Shown here piece by piece: positions 6,560 through 14,848 of a stretch of DNA of 16,410 nucleotides. The DNA comes from an uncultured Porphyromonas sp. (lineage in GTDB: Bacteria; Bacteroidota; Bacteroidia; Bacteroidales; Porphyromonadaceae). Under the pieces are notes generated by a model. It made no database searches, was not told where the DNA came from, and saw only the letters and a list, made by a program, of their open reading frames with translations. The stretch spans positions 1-16,410 of the forward strand of contig NZ_CALIXW010000025.1 in the NCBI RefSeq assembly GCF_938046015.1, read 5' to 3'. Each line of letters opens with the position of its first letter. The first letter of the stretch is position 1. The position numbers and the translations under genes were made by a program.

Positions 6560-7143
6560 CGACAAAGCCTTAGGCTACCCTTCCTACAAGCTAAGTCCAA
6601 GACATTATCTGCGTCGGGTCGAGGAAGGATAACCCATTGGATCCAGCGAAAGGAACTGCGAAGCAAAGCCCTAAGTACAGAGGCGGGAGAGCGAACTAGT
6701 AGATAAGTTGGAGCGGCTCACCCAAGCGGTCCTAGCAGAGGGCGCTCAGCGAAGTAAGGAGGCGATCGCCTAGCCTAAGCATCCTGAGGGATAGCCCTCG
6801 GCCTTCTGACGGATATCCCTCGCGCTCGTGACGGACGCCCCTCAGCTTCCTCACGGGTATCCCTCAGCTTCCTCACGGGTATCCCTCAGCGGCCCTCCCC
6901 CTTAGGTGCGCGTAAGCTGTAGCACAAGTCTGCTCCTCACGCCCGCCCCAGCTGTGCAGTCTAAGGGGCGCTCCTCCCCTATTCACCGAAGGGAAGTAAT
7001 GATGTTGCGAGCCTTTGTTGACTAGCCTCGCTCTTTCCTAGTTGACTACGGCCAAGCAAACGAAGGAAACAATTTGCCTTGAACCTAAGCCGACAAAGGG
7101 CAACTAAAGCAGCGCTGGGCGGCAGAGGCTAGACGATAAAGCA
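6560..7143. other. Gene-free stretch between the transporter and peptidase genes
   Basis: About 580 bases without a credible coding frame. The middle (6775-6890) is a 22-bp tandem repeat array. The flanks on both sides (6560-6774 and 6891-7143) show no tRNA fold, no second promoter pair and no recognisable remnant of a protein. Two copies of GTTGACTA with similar neighbours occur near 7017 and 7040. The S9 peptidase terminator closes the stretch at 7144. Confidence 0.55.
6775..6890. repeat. 22-bp tandem repeat array, five units plus a partial
   Basis: Units begin at 6775, 6797, 6819, 6841 and 6863, each exactly 22 bases, followed by a partial unit at 6885-6890. The units at 6841 and 6863 are identical; the others diverge progressively towards the left. 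A rough consensus is CTCAGCTTCCTGACGGATATCC with the GGATATCC part best kept. Units abut without spacers, which rules out CRISPR. The same repeat family occurs at 1-62. Porphyromonas gingivalis is reported to carry short tandem-repeat cores inside MITE-like elements, and this could be related, but no flanking inverted repeats were recognised here. Confidence 0.85.
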
Positions 7144-7184
7144 AGAGCGCCTCCCCCGATCACTAGTATCGGAGGAGGCGCTCT
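7144..7184 (-). terminator. Intrinsic terminator of the S9 peptidase gene
   Basis: An 11-bp perfect stem (7144-7154 with 7174-7184) is extended after one mismatch by 5 bp (7156-7160 with 7168-7172) and closes on 7 bases. On the minus strand it is followed by GCTTTATC, a short U-rich tail. It lies about 25 bases after the peptidase stop codon. Confidence 0.85.
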
Positions 7185-7207
7185 CTACTTAGGGGTGTGA
7201 GGTGCTG

Positions 7208-9736
7208 CTACTTATCGTAGGGCGTACGTGGGTAGAGCATATCCCACCACTCGGGCTTATCCTGCAGGTACTTGGCGAACCAGGCGCAGATGGTGCGAAT
7301 CCAGATGTCCTGGCGCTCGGGCTCGAGGATGTGATGGTCTTCGCCCGTGAACTCAATCAGCTCGACAGGGCGGCCGAGGATCTTCAGCGCATTGTAGAGC
7401 GCGGTGCTCTCGCTGGGGGGGACATTGACGTCTGAGGTACCGTGCAGCAGCAGGAGCGGTGTGTGGATCTTGTCGGCGTTGAAGAGCGGGCTGTGCTTGG
7501 TATACAGCTCAGGATTGTTCCAGGGATAGCTGGAGGCTGAGGCTACAGAGCTATAGCCTATCCCCCAGTAGCCGCCAGCCCAGTAGCTAGAGATGGAGCT
7601 GATCCCTGCGTGGCTGATGGCAGCAGCGAAGAGGTCCGTCTTGGTCTGCAGGTACTGCGTCATGAAGCCGCCGTAGCTAGCACCACAGCAGCCGATCTTC
7701 TTGATGTCGACATAGGGATGCTCCGCGGCGAAGGCCTTGACTGCACCGATGATATCGTCTGCCGTCTTCGTCCCCCAGGCGTTGAGATGGTCGGCAGCGA
7801 AGGCCTGACCGTAGCCTGTGCAGCCTCGTGGGTTCAGTGAGTAGGCGATATAGCCCTGGGCGGCGAACATCGCGAGGTTGTAGGTCGTCTCCAGCTGACG
7901 GGTCAGCGGCACGGTGCCGCCATAGTAGTAGACGATCATGGGATACTTCTTCTTGGGGTCGAAGTTCGGTGGCAGGTAGTACCATCCATCGATCTTCACA
8001 CCGTCGGGCGTGGTGTAGAAGAAGTCCTTGGCAGCGGTGAAGCGTACATCACGCAGCTTCTCGGCCGAGAGGTCCCAGATGAGCTGCTCCTTGCTAGCCC
8101 CTGCGATGCGGTAGAGGCGGCTCGCGTTGTTGAGGCTCTGTCCGATATACCAGAGGTCACTACCATAGCGTGCTACGCCGAGGGCACGGACGACCTCTTC
8201 GCTGGTCGGGATCTGGCTGATCTTATTGCTGCGGACATCGAGCTTGTAGAGTGACTTGCGGCTACCGTTCTCCGCCGTGAACACGAAGGCGTGGAGCTTC
8301 CCTACGTAGTGGACACTCTCCACGTTGGGATCGAAGTCGCGCGTCAGTGCCGTCACCTTACCCGTAGGGATATGCAGGCGGAAGAGCTCGCGCTCGTAGC
8401 CGTTGGCCGGACGGCCTATCGTGTTGGCAATACCACCGAAGGCATCGGGTGAGCCCTCGATAAGCAGGTCGTCGGTGCCAGGAATGAAGGAGGCACCCGC
8501 GATATTAAACTGGTCGCGCAGGATCGTGTCGATGCGTCCCGTCTCGGGCGTGTAGCGGTAGAGCGTCGTCTGATTGTAGGGCGTCTCCGTCCACTTGGTC
8601 TTGTGCTCCGAGATGAGGAGCTGCTTGCCATCCTCTGTTATCCCCTGGATGGAGGCCGAGTGCAGACCATAGAGGAGCGGCGTGTAGGCGCCTGTGCGGA
8701 TGTCGTAGCGGTAGATGCTCGTACGATGGCGCCAGCCCGGCATACGGTCATTGGGTGAGAGGCGGCGTATGGCCATGGGGTGCTTCTCTGGGCCCTTGTC
8801 CTGCTGGTAGATGTAGAGGGTCTGCTCGTCGGGGCCGATTGCATAGCTGGTGCCTGGGAGCTGATCTACCCACACCGAGCTCTCCCCCGTGGCGGGGTTG
8901 ATCTTGAGCAGCTGCTGCGAGAGCCCATTGTAGCGCTGCAGCACGAGCATATCCTGCTTGGGCATCCACTGCGCCCCCGAGAGGTGCTGCGTGGTGCGGA
9001 TGATCTTGCCCGAGGCATCGCGTAGCTCCTGATAGGTGGCGCCCTTCTTGGGAGCTCGGTCGGAGTAGGTCACCAGGACATAGCGCCCCGAGGGGGACAC
9101 CGCAGCGGAGTAGAGCTGCTTGCCATGCGTGATATAGTTCCAGTCGATGTAGTGGGTACCAGCTGCGCTAGCAGCCGAGTCAAGCGGTGCGAACTTCGCC
9201 TCGGGCTCATAGGCAAGGCGGAAGTCTCCGCTGACGCTATCGCTTGGCATCCCGAGGACGCGCACCTGAAGCGTGCCGTGGGTCGCCTCGAGGCTCAGCG
9301 GCAGCGAGAGGGCGGGCACGGAGTCGGAGGAGGCGGGGCGCTGCTCGTTGGAGCCCAGGAGGCGCTCACCGAGGTAGAGGGCATAGCGCCCACGGCCATG
9401 CAGCTTGATGCTGCCACGCGTGTAGCCTGGGGAGACGAGGTTGAAGGAGTAGATGCTCAGCGTCGCGGCTTCGCCCTTAGCAGCCTTGGGGACAGAGAAG
9501 ACGCCCTTTGTGGAGGCGGCGATGGGCTGGGCATTGTGCTCCTTGAGGGCATAGGGCTGCTTGATCTGCCCCAGGAGGTCGAAGGGACGATTCTGCACAT
9601 TGACCGAGTCGATAAGCATAGGCCGTCTTAGGCTGATCTCGCTATAGCGCTTACCGCGAGTCAGCTGCTGCGCCTCTAGCTGCCCCCCCGTGAGGAGCAG
9701 GAGACCTAGGGCACATGTCGTGATAGATCGGATCAT
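7208..9736 (-). CDS. Secreted S9 (prolyl oligopeptidase) family serine peptidase
   Basis: A peptidase expected to cut short peptides in the periplasm, fitting an amino-acid-using anaerobe. The 842-residue precursor starts with a signal peptide (MIRSITTCALGLLLLTGG, likely cleavage after LEA at about residue 22). Residues about 150-560 have the weak repeats of a beta-propeller, and about 590-830 form the alpha/beta-hydrolase domain. The catalytic triad is visible: S687 in GASYGGF, D769 in HGTSDVNVPP, and H801 in GEDHHIL. The end (YPRTPYDK) shows no type IX secretion C-terminal domain, so retention in the periplasm is likelier than export to the surface. Specificity (dipeptidyl-, acyl- or oligopeptidase) cannot be read from the sequence. 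It begins 14 bases after the comB stop and has no visible promoter of its own, so the two are probably co-transcribed; it is followed by a strong terminator. Confidence 0.93.
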   Translation of the reverse strand: MIRSITTCALGLLLLTGGQLEAQQLTRGKRYSEISLRRPMLIDSVNVQNRPFDLLGQIKQPYALKEHNAQPIAASTKGVFSVPKAAKGEAATLSIYSFNLVSPGYTRGSIKLHGRGRYALYLGERLLGSNEQRPASSDSVPALSLPLSLEATHGTLQVRVLGMPSDSVSGDFRLAYEPEAKFAPLDSAASAAGTHYIDWNYITHGKQLYSAAVSPSGRYVLVTYSDRAPKKGATYQELRDASGKIIRTTQHLSGAQWMPKQDMLVLQRYNGLSQQLLKINPATGESSVWVDQLPGTSYAIGPDEQTLYIYQQDKGPEKHPMAIRRLSPNDRMPGWRHRTSIYRYDIRTGAYTPLLYGLHSASIQGITEDGKQLLISEHKTKWTETPYNQTTLYRYTPETGRIDTILRDQFNIAGASFIPGTDDLLIEGSPDAFGGIANTIGRPANGYERELFRLHIPTGKVTALTRDFDPNVESVHYVGKLHAFVFTAENGSRKSLYKLDVRSNKISQIPTSEEVVRALGVARYGSDLWYIGQSLNNASRLYRIAGASKEQLIWDLSAEKLRDVRFTAAKDFFYTTPDGVKIDGWYYLPPNFDPKKKYPMIVYYYGGTVPLTRQLETTYNLAMFAAQGYIAYSLNPRGCTGYGQAFAADHLNAWGTKTADDIIGAVKAFAAEHPYVDIKKIGCCGASYGGFMTQYLQTKTDLFAAAISHAGISSISSYWAGGYWGIGYSSVASASSYPWNNPELYTKHSPLFNADKIHTPLLLLHGTSDVNVPPSESTALYNALKILGRPVELIEFTGEDHHILEPERQDIWIRTICAWFAKYLQDKPEWWDMLYPRTPYDK

Positions 9737-9750
9737 GAAATAGGTATGAG

Positions 9751-10497
9751 TTAGGTATAAGCTGGGTATTCGTTCAGTGCTAGGAGCCTATCGTCCTGCA
9801 TCCTAGCTACCAAGGGATGCAGATCTAGGCTGAGGCAATAGGGGACGGAGTCAGCGAAGCCCGAGGCCACGAGACGCCGATAGTGCTCGCTCTGGCTGAG
9901 GTAGCGGACACGCTCCCCTAGGCTCAGACAATGTGCTCGCCAGAGGTCGCGCATCATGCGGGTAGCGTCGTCAGCCGCTTGGCCTAGTCCGAGCTTCTCA
10001 GCTCGATCGGCCAAGGCTCCCGCGTAGAGCATATCCTCCATAGAGGCTTGCCCGCGCCAGCCTGCAGCTAGGACGAGGATGTCGCGCCCCGCGGCAGCAC
10101 AATGCTCTAGGGTCGAGCTGAGGTTGATGAAGGCCCCGACGAGGAGCTCCTCTGCCCCATGCTGCTGGGCGATGGTGATGGAGCGGGTGCCGTTGGTCGT
10201 CGTGAAGACGATGTCACGGCCACTGACGGCCTCGCAGCTATACTCGGCAGGGTCATTGCCCAGCTGGGCGAAGGCGCAGCGGCGCGTGTCTCGCTCAGCT
10301 GCGACGAGGCAGTCTGTGGACTGCCCCAGTCGCTCGGCCTCCTCGGTACTAGCCACGGGGATGATGCTGCGGGCTCGGTGGGCCAGCGCTGTCACCATGG
10401 TCGTACTGGCGCGGAAGATATCGACGACGATCACGCAGCAGCCTGAGCGATGATAGAGCGGATAGAGTTCGGGGGAAGGACAGAGATAGATGTTCAT
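9751..10497 (-). CDS. comB: ComB-family 2-phosphosulfolactate phosphatase-like protein
   Basis: ComB is a magnesium-dependent phosphatase that makes sulfolactate from 2-phosphosulfolactate in coenzyme M synthesis of methanogens; many bacteria without coenzyme M also carry it, and its role there is unsettled. The 248 residues are the usual family length. Family motifs are visible: VIVVDIFRASTTMV (about 22-35), AERDTRRC followed by LGNDPAEY, and VFTTTNGTRSI near residue 100, then GRDILVLAAGWRGQASMEDML. The start at 10497 gives MNIYLCPSPEL. It lies 13 bases after the terminator hairpin that follows the phospho-sugar mutase gene and no -7 element was found, so its transcription may depend on readthrough or on an unrecognised promoter. 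The S9 peptidase gene follows after 14 bases; no functional link between them is apparent. Confidence 0.9.
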   Translation of the reverse strand: MNIYLCPSPELYPLYHRSGCCVIVVDIFRASTTMVTALAHRARSIIPVASTEEAERLGQSTDCLVAAERDTRRCAFAQLGNDPAEYSCEAVSGRDIVFTTTNGTRSITIAQQHGAEELLVGAFINLSSTLEHCAAAGRDILVLAAGWRGQASMEDMLYAGALADRAEKLGLGQAADDATRMMRDLWRAHCLSLGERVRYLSQSEHYRRLVASGFADSVPYCLSLDLHPLVARMQDDRLLALNEYPAYT

Positions 10498-10509
10498 GCA
10501 GATAGCTAA

Positions 10510-10549
10510 AGAGCCTCCTGCATCCCGCTCGGGGGATACAGGAGGCTCT
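10510..10549 (-). terminator. Hairpin terminator between the sugar mutase and comB genes
   Basis: An 11-bp perfect stem (10510-10520 with 10539-10549) continues after a mismatch with ATCCC/GGGAT (10522-10526 with 10533-10537). The minus-strand tail is TTAGCTATCTGC, only moderately U-rich, and the comB ATG follows at once. It may therefore let part of the transcript through into comB. Confidence 0.7.
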
Positions 10550-10611
10550 GATATAAGAAGCCTAAGCTCTAGGGTAATGAGGATAAGGGCGCGACATATA
10601 GCCTGGGCACC

Positions 10612-12363
10612 TTAGATCCCTAGCTCCTGGCGGATGGTGGCGATCTTGTCTAGACACGCTGCCTCGGCCTCGGCTAGCTCCTCGATCTTGGTGAGCTTGC
10701 CGCGCACCCCGATGTAGAACTTGATCTTAGGCTCCGTCCCCGAGGGGCGGATAGAGACCTTGGTACCGTCCGCCGTCTTGTACTGGAGGACGTTACTCGT
10801 GGTAGGCATGTCGAGCGTGAAGACCTCTCCCTTGTCGATCCAGCGGCCCTCGAGCTTGGCATAGTCGAGCACCTCGACGACGGGACTCCCAGCAAGCGTC
10901 TTCAGCGGGTTCTCGCGGAAGTTCTTCATCATAGCCTCGATCTCCTCGGCGCCGCTCTTGCCCTTGCGGACGACACTTACGCCCTGCTCCTTGTACAGCC
11001 CGTACTCAAGGAAGACCTGCTGCAGCAGCTCGTAGATCGAGAGACCCTTATCCAGAGCCCAGGCTGCGAGCTCGCAGAACATAGCGCAGGCCGAGACCGA
11101 ACTCTTGTCGCGGATGAAGTCCTCGCGAAGGAAGCCGTAGCTCTCCTCACCGCCACCGATGTAGTTGCGCTTGCCCTCGTTCTGACGGATGACGTCGGCG
11201 ATCCACTTGAAGCCCGTGTAGCAGTCAAAGAGCGTCACTTCGTTCTTCTCTGCGATAGCGCGGATCAGCTCGGTCGTGACGATGGTCTTTACCACGTAGT
11301 CTTGGGGCTGCAGGCGACCAGACTCCTTGCGGCTCATGATCGCATAGTAGACCAGCAGGGAGCAGATCTCGTTCCCATTGATGAGGACAATCTTGCCCTC
11401 TGTGTTGCGGACGGCTACACCGATACGGTCAGCATCGGGGTCAGAGGCTAGCACGAGGTCCGCCCCTACTTCCTCAGCCTTACGGATCGCGAGCTCCAGT
11501 GCAGCGGGCTCCTCGGGGTTGGGTGAGTAGACTGTGGGGAAGTTGCCACTGACGACATCCTGCCCAGGGACATTGATGATGTTGGTGAAGCCGATGGCGC
11601 GTAGTGTCTCAGGGATGATACGTACGCCCGTGCCGTGGATGGGCGTATAGACGATCTTGAGGTCGTGGTGGCGTGCGATGGATTCGCGCTGGGGAGCGGA
11701 GAGGCTCGCCACACGCTCGATGAACTTCTTATCAAAGGCCTCCCCGATACGCTCGATCAGCTCGGGACGTGCCTCGAAGCGGATATCCTCGACCTTGGTC
11801 ACCTTGTTCACCTCGATGATCGTATTGCGGTCGTGCGGGGCGATCATCTGGGCACCATCGTTCCAGTAAGCCTTATAGCCGTTGTACTCCTTGGGGTTGT
11901 GCGAGGCGGTAATCATCACCCCACTCTGGCATCCCAGCTCGCGGATAGCGAAGGAGACCTCAGGCGTAGGGCGTAGGCTCTCGAAGAGATAGACCTTGAT
12001 GCCATTGGCGGAGAAGACCTCTGCCGTGATGCGGGCGAAGACATCGCTGTTGTTGCGGCAGTCGTGGCCTATAGCTACGGCGATCTGAGGGAGCGAGGCG
12101 AACTCGCGCTTGAGGTAGTTGGCTAGTCCCTGCGTCGCAGCCCCTACCGTGTAGCGGTTCATGCGATTAGAGCCCACGCCCATAATCCCACGCAGCCCAC
12201 CAGTACCGAACTCTAGGTCTTTGTAGAAGGCCTCTACTAGCTCTGTAGTATCAGGGTTATCTAGCATACGCTGTACCTCAGCACGTGTCTCAGCGTCATA
12301 GCCTGGGGCAAGCCAGGCACTGGCTTTAGCTCGCACTTGGGCGAGGAGATCCTTTTGCTCCAT
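10612..12363 (-). CDS. Phospho-sugar mutase (phosphoglucomutase/phosphomannomutase family)
   Basis: A cytoplasmic alpha-D-phosphohexomutase that moves phosphate between C1 and C6 of glucose or mannose, linking glycolysis with glycogen and surface-sugar synthesis. All four family motifs are present in the 583 residues: the phosphoserine loop MITASHNPKEYNG with S154, the metal loop DPDADRIG (308-315), the sugar-specificity loop GGGEESYGF (403-411), and the phosphate-binding loop RPSGTEPKIKFY (539-550). GEES rather than GEMS in the third loop fits the long bacterial phosphoglucomutase type of about 580 residues, as in Bacillus PgcA. The ATG at 12363 gives MEQKDLLAQVRAKASAWL, the normal beginning. 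It has its own -7 element about 60 bases upstream and hairpin terminators on both sides, so it appears to be a single-gene unit. Glucose versus mannose preference is not decided. Confidence 0.94.
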   Translation of the reverse strand: MEQKDLLAQVRAKASAWLAPGYDAETRAEVQRMLDNPDTTELVEAFYKDLEFGTGGLRGIMGVGSNRMNRYTVGAATQGLANYLKREFASLPQIAVAIGHDCRNNSDVFARITAEVFSANGIKVYLFESLRPTPEVSFAIRELGCQSGVMITASHNPKEYNGYKAYWNDGAQMIAPHDRNTIIEVNKVTKVEDIRFEARPELIERIGEAFDKKFIERVASLSAPQRESIARHHDLKIVYTPIHGTGVRIIPETLRAIGFTNIINVPGQDVVSGNFPTVYSPNPEEPAALELAIRKAEEVGADLVLASDPDADRIGVAVRNTEGKIVLINGNEICSLLVYYAIMSRKESGRLQPQDYVVKTIVTTELIRAIAEKNEVTLFDCYTGFKWIADVIRQNEGKRNYIGGGEESYGFLREDFIRDKSSVSACAMFCELAAWALDKGLSIYELLQQVFLEYGLYKEQGVSVVRKGKSGAEEIEAMMKNFRENPLKTLAGSPVVEVLDYAKLEGRWIDKGEVFTLDMPTTSNVLQYKTADGTKVSIRPSGTEPKIKFYIGVRGKLTKIEELAEAEAACLDKIATIRQELGI

Positions 12364-12421
12364 GTGTCTTATGTGTATAATAGTTATATATCGATGTCTC
12401 GTGCACTCGTGTGCGCTGAGG

Positions 12422-12449
12422 CAAAGATAAGCATTTCGATGGGTATCAA
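12422..12449 (-). promoter_or_regulatory. Bacteroidota-type promoter of the phospho-sugar mutase gene
   Basis: The minus strand has TATCTTTG at 12429-12422, matching TAnnTTTG, with a TTG at 12449-12447 separated by 17 bases, slightly shorter than the usual spacing to the -33 element. The ATG follows about 58 bases downstream. The promoter directly abuts the terminator of the preceding gene (12455-12499). Confidence 0.6.
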
Positions 12450-12454
12450 GATAA

Positions 12455-12499
12455 GTATCCCCCTAGCCTAGACCTCGTGGTCTCGCGCTAGGGGGATAC
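12455..12499 (-). terminator. Intrinsic terminator of the leucine-rich lipoprotein gene
   Basis: A 13-bp perfect stem (12455-12467 with 12487-12499) encloses a second 5-bp stem (12470-12474 with 12479-12483). The minus-strand tail begins TTATCTTG. It lies about 25 bases beyond the lipoprotein stop codon and insulates the next promoter. Confidence 0.85.
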
Positions 12500-12524
12500 C
12501 TATATATAGATGAGTGGAGAGCTG

Positions 12525-13688
12525 CTACTTCACGCTGAGGCTCCAGGTCGTAGCCTTAGCGAGGGCCTTGCGTACGGCTTCGGTAGCCTGGGCCCCAGAG
12601 AGCACCAGCTCCGCCTTGTAGGCAGGGAGCTTCTCGATGATCTGTACGAGCTGAGCCTCCGTGACATCAGGGTTCTCTCGGAGGTCTAGGCTCTGTAGGC
12701 CCTGAGTCAGATACCCGACAAGGCCGAGGATCGTCTCCTGCTGCAGGTGGTGGAGCTGCAGGTCTCGGACGCGAGCCTGTCCTATAGGGCCGAGCTTTGG
12801 ATTAGCCCCATCTACCTCGACGACATCCATAGCGATCGAGGGACCCCAGAAGAGGTCACGCAGCTCGGGCTTGTTCTTCAGCGCGAGGCGAGCCAAGGGC
12901 GCAGTCCCTGAGAGATGCATGAAGCCAAAGCGCTGCAGCTTCTTGCTCTCGACGAGATCGATCGCCCCTAGCTTGGCTGCATCGGGAGTATGCAGGACGA
13001 GCATTCTCAGCTCAGGAAGCTGCGCCCAGCCCTCGACTGCGAAGACGGGACGATACAGCAGGAGCGTCTCAAGGCTGCGCGGCAATACGAGCTTACCTAG
13101 CGTCGTGCTGACATCATTCATATTGTCATTCAGCCAGCGGCGGAGCGAGTTCAAGTCGGCTTTCTCGATGTCGGTAGTAGGACGTCGGCCGATGGTCAGA
13201 TGCTTGAGCTTGCCGAAGTGCGACAGGTCTAGGGTCTCCTGCGTATTGGCCCCTACGAGGGTGAAGTCCTCCAAATTCGGGAGCCCCTTGAAGGAGAGCT
13301 TGGCGAGCTTGGAGCCGGGAGCCGATACGAGGAGCTTCTTCAGTCTCGGGAGCTCCTGGTCGAGGACGAGCTCGGTGGCCTCGGGGATCTGGATGCTCAG
13401 CGTATCACGGATCCCATCGATGCCAACGAGGCCGCTGGCTCCCGCGACGAAGCTATTCCCCTCCTGGGTAGCTCCAGAGATCGTCAGTCCCGTGCTGGGA
13501 GCGAAGACTTCGAGGCGCTGACCTGGTGCGAGGCGGATCTGCACGGAGGATGTCGTAGCGGATGCCTCGGGCTTAGCCTTGTTGGGCTCGGTGATTTCCT
13601 TGCTGGGTTCATCATTCTTGCTGCCGCAGGAGCTAGCCGTATAGGCGGTCAGCGTGAGGAGTGTGGTGAGGATGAGGATTTTCTTCAT
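12525..13688 (-). CDS. Leucine-rich-repeat-like lipoprotein of unknown function
   Basis: No specific family was recognised. The 387-residue precursor begins with a lipoprotein signal, MKKILILTTLLTLTAYTASS followed by C21; the lipobox (ASSC) is relaxed, as often in Bacteroidota. A charged, low-complexity spacer (about 22-48) leads to a body with spaced leucine-rich segments such as LPRLKKLLVSAP, LPNLEDFTLVGA, FGKLKHLTIGRR, LPELRMLVLHT and LQSLDLRENPDVTEAQL, which resemble irregular leucine-rich repeats. The acidic residues after the cysteine (NDE at +4 to +6) recall, weakly, the lipoprotein surface-export signal of Bacteroidetes, so it may face outward. AAAGGA before the ATG at 13686-13688 is a possible ribosome-binding site, unusual in this window. 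It follows ilvE by 87 bases across a hairpin and ends at a strong terminator. A role in adhesion or binding is possible but only inferred. Confidence 0.8.
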   Translation of the reverse strand: MKKILILTTLLTLTAYTASSCGSKNDEPSKEITEPNKAKPEASATTSSVQIRLAPGQRLEVFAPSTGLTISGATQEGNSFVAGASGLVGIDGIRDTLSIQIPEATELVLDQELPRLKKLLVSAPGSKLAKLSFKGLPNLEDFTLVGANTQETLDLSHFGKLKHLTIGRRPTTDIEKADLNSLRRWLNDNMNDVSTTLGKLVLPRSLETLLLYRPVFAVEGWAQLPELRMLVLHTPDAAKLGAIDLVESKKLQRFGFMHLSGTAPLARLALKNKPELRDLFWGPSIAMDVVEVDGANPKLGPIGQARVRDLQLHHLQQETILGLVGYLTQGLQSLDLRENPDVTEAQLVQIIEKLPAYKAELVLSGAQATEAVRKALAKATTWSLSVK

Positions 13689-13729
13689 TGTTCCTTTGTC
13701 TTAATGGTGATACTAGGGACGCCTTAGGC

Positions 13730-13755
13730 AGGCTGGGCCTGCGACGGCCCAGCCT
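13730..13755 (-). terminator. Hairpin between ilvE and the lipoprotein gene
   Basis: A 10-bp perfect, GC-rich stem (13730-13739 with 13746-13755) with a 6-base loop lies 20 bases after the ilvE stop. No U-tract follows on the minus strand (GCCTAAGGC comes next), so it may be a partial terminator or a 3'-end stabiliser that lets some transcription continue into the lipoprotein gene, for which no separate promoter was seen. Confidence 0.5.
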
Positions 13756-13775
13756 TAGAGGATATTTCTCTAGGC

Positions 13776-14822
13776 CTAGAGCGAATCGTAGAGGCGTACC
13801 CACCCATGTTCGTCTGGGTAGTCGCCGTACTGGATGGCGCGTAGACGCTCATAGAGGGCCGTCGAGATAGGGCCAGGGTTGCCATCCTTGCTGATGATAT
13901 ACTGCTTGTGCTTATCGAGGTCATCGACACGCAGGATAGGGCTGATGACCGCAGCGGTACCGCAGGCGCCAGCCTCCTCGAAGGTCGCTAGCTCCTCGAC
14001 ATGCACGGGGCGTTGCTCTACCTTGAGTCCCATATCCTGAGCCAGCTGCATAAGACTCTTGTTGGTCACCGAGGGTAGGATGGAGCTGCTCTTAGGGGTG
14101 ATGTAGGTATTCTCACGGATGCCGAAGAAGTTCGCAGGACCGCACTCATCGATGTAGAGCTTCTCCTTGGCATCGAGGTAGATGACGGCAGAGTAGCCCA
14201 GCTCGTGGGCGAGGACACCGGACTTGAGGCTCGCAGCATAGTTCCCCCCTACCTTATAGGTACCCGTACCAAGGGGCGCAGCACGGTCGTAGCCGCGCAT
14301 GATCGCCATGGGCGAGGGACGGAAGCCCGTCTTGAAGTACGCCCCTACGGGGGTGACGAAGATGAGAAAGAGGTATTCGTTGGCAGGGGCGATCCCAACC
14401 TGCTTCCCTAGTCCAATCAAGAGGGGACGGATATACAATGAGGCTCCGCTCTCATAGGGAGGGATGAAGTCCTTGTTGAGCTCCAGGACGCGGTCAATCG
14501 CCTCGAGGAAGCGCTCCGTAGGTAGCTCGGGCATGAGGATGCCTCGGCAGGTGGACTGCAGGCGTGCGGCGTTCTCCTCAGGGCGGAAGACGCGTACCTT
14601 GCCATCACGACCACGGAAGGCCTTGAGTCCCTCGAAGGCCTCCTGTCCATAGTGAAGCGAGGTAGCCGCCATCGGGATCGTGATCATCTCCGAGTCAGAG
14701 ACCTCTAGCTCCCCCCAGGCACCGTCACGCCAGTAGCAGCGGACATTGTAGTGGGTGGGGTGATAGCCGAAGCCGAGCGAGCTCCAGTCAAGTTCCTGTT
14801 TGTTCTCCATAATTATAGCCAT
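13776..14822 (-). CDS. ilvE: Branched-chain amino acid aminotransferase
   Basis: A pyridoxal-phosphate enzyme of fold type IV that exchanges amino groups between leucine, isoleucine or valine and 2-oxoglutarate, used in synthesis or, in amino-acid-fermenting anaerobes, in breakdown. The 348 residues include SLHYGQEAFEGLKAFRG (about 55-71), the catalytic lysine K190 in GTGTYKVGGNYAASL, and EKLYIDECGPANFFGI, all typical of the longer eukaryote-like and Bacteroidota branched-chain transaminases. The first ATG (14820-14822) gives MAIIMENKQELDW; the Met at residue 5 (14808-14810) is an equally possible start and would shift numbering by four. It has its own -7 promoter element just downstream of the ackA terminator, so it is not part of the pta-ackA unit. 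The lipoprotein gene follows after 87 bases. Confidence 0.95.
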   Translation of the reverse strand: MAIIMENKQELDWSSLGFGYHPTHYNVRCYWRDGAWGELEVSDSEMITIPMAATSLHYGQEAFEGLKAFRGRDGKVRVFRPEENAARLQSTCRGILMPELPTERFLEAIDRVLELNKDFIPPYESGASLYIRPLLIGLGKQVGIAPANEYLFLIFVTPVGAYFKTGFRPSPMAIMRGYDRAAPLGTGTYKVGGNYAASLKSGVLAHELGYSAVIYLDAKEKLYIDECGPANFFGIRENTYITPKSSSILPSVTNKSLMQLAQDMGLKVEQRPVHVEELATFEEAGACGTAAVISPILRVDDLDKHKQYIISKDGNPGPISTALYERLRAIQYGDYPDEHGWVRLYDSL

Positions 14823-14848
14823 AGTTTGTTATCGTGTACGATGGGAAG

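Noticed and set aside
6761..6770. Perfect 10-base palindrome GGCGATCGCC next to the repeat array
   Set aside because: A single short palindrome in GC-rich DNA; it contains the GCGATCGC octamer known from cyanobacteria, but one copy is not evidence of any role.
6775..6890. Repeat array considered as a CRISPR
   Set aside because: The 22-base units abut directly with no spacers, diverge from each other, and no cas gene is in the window.
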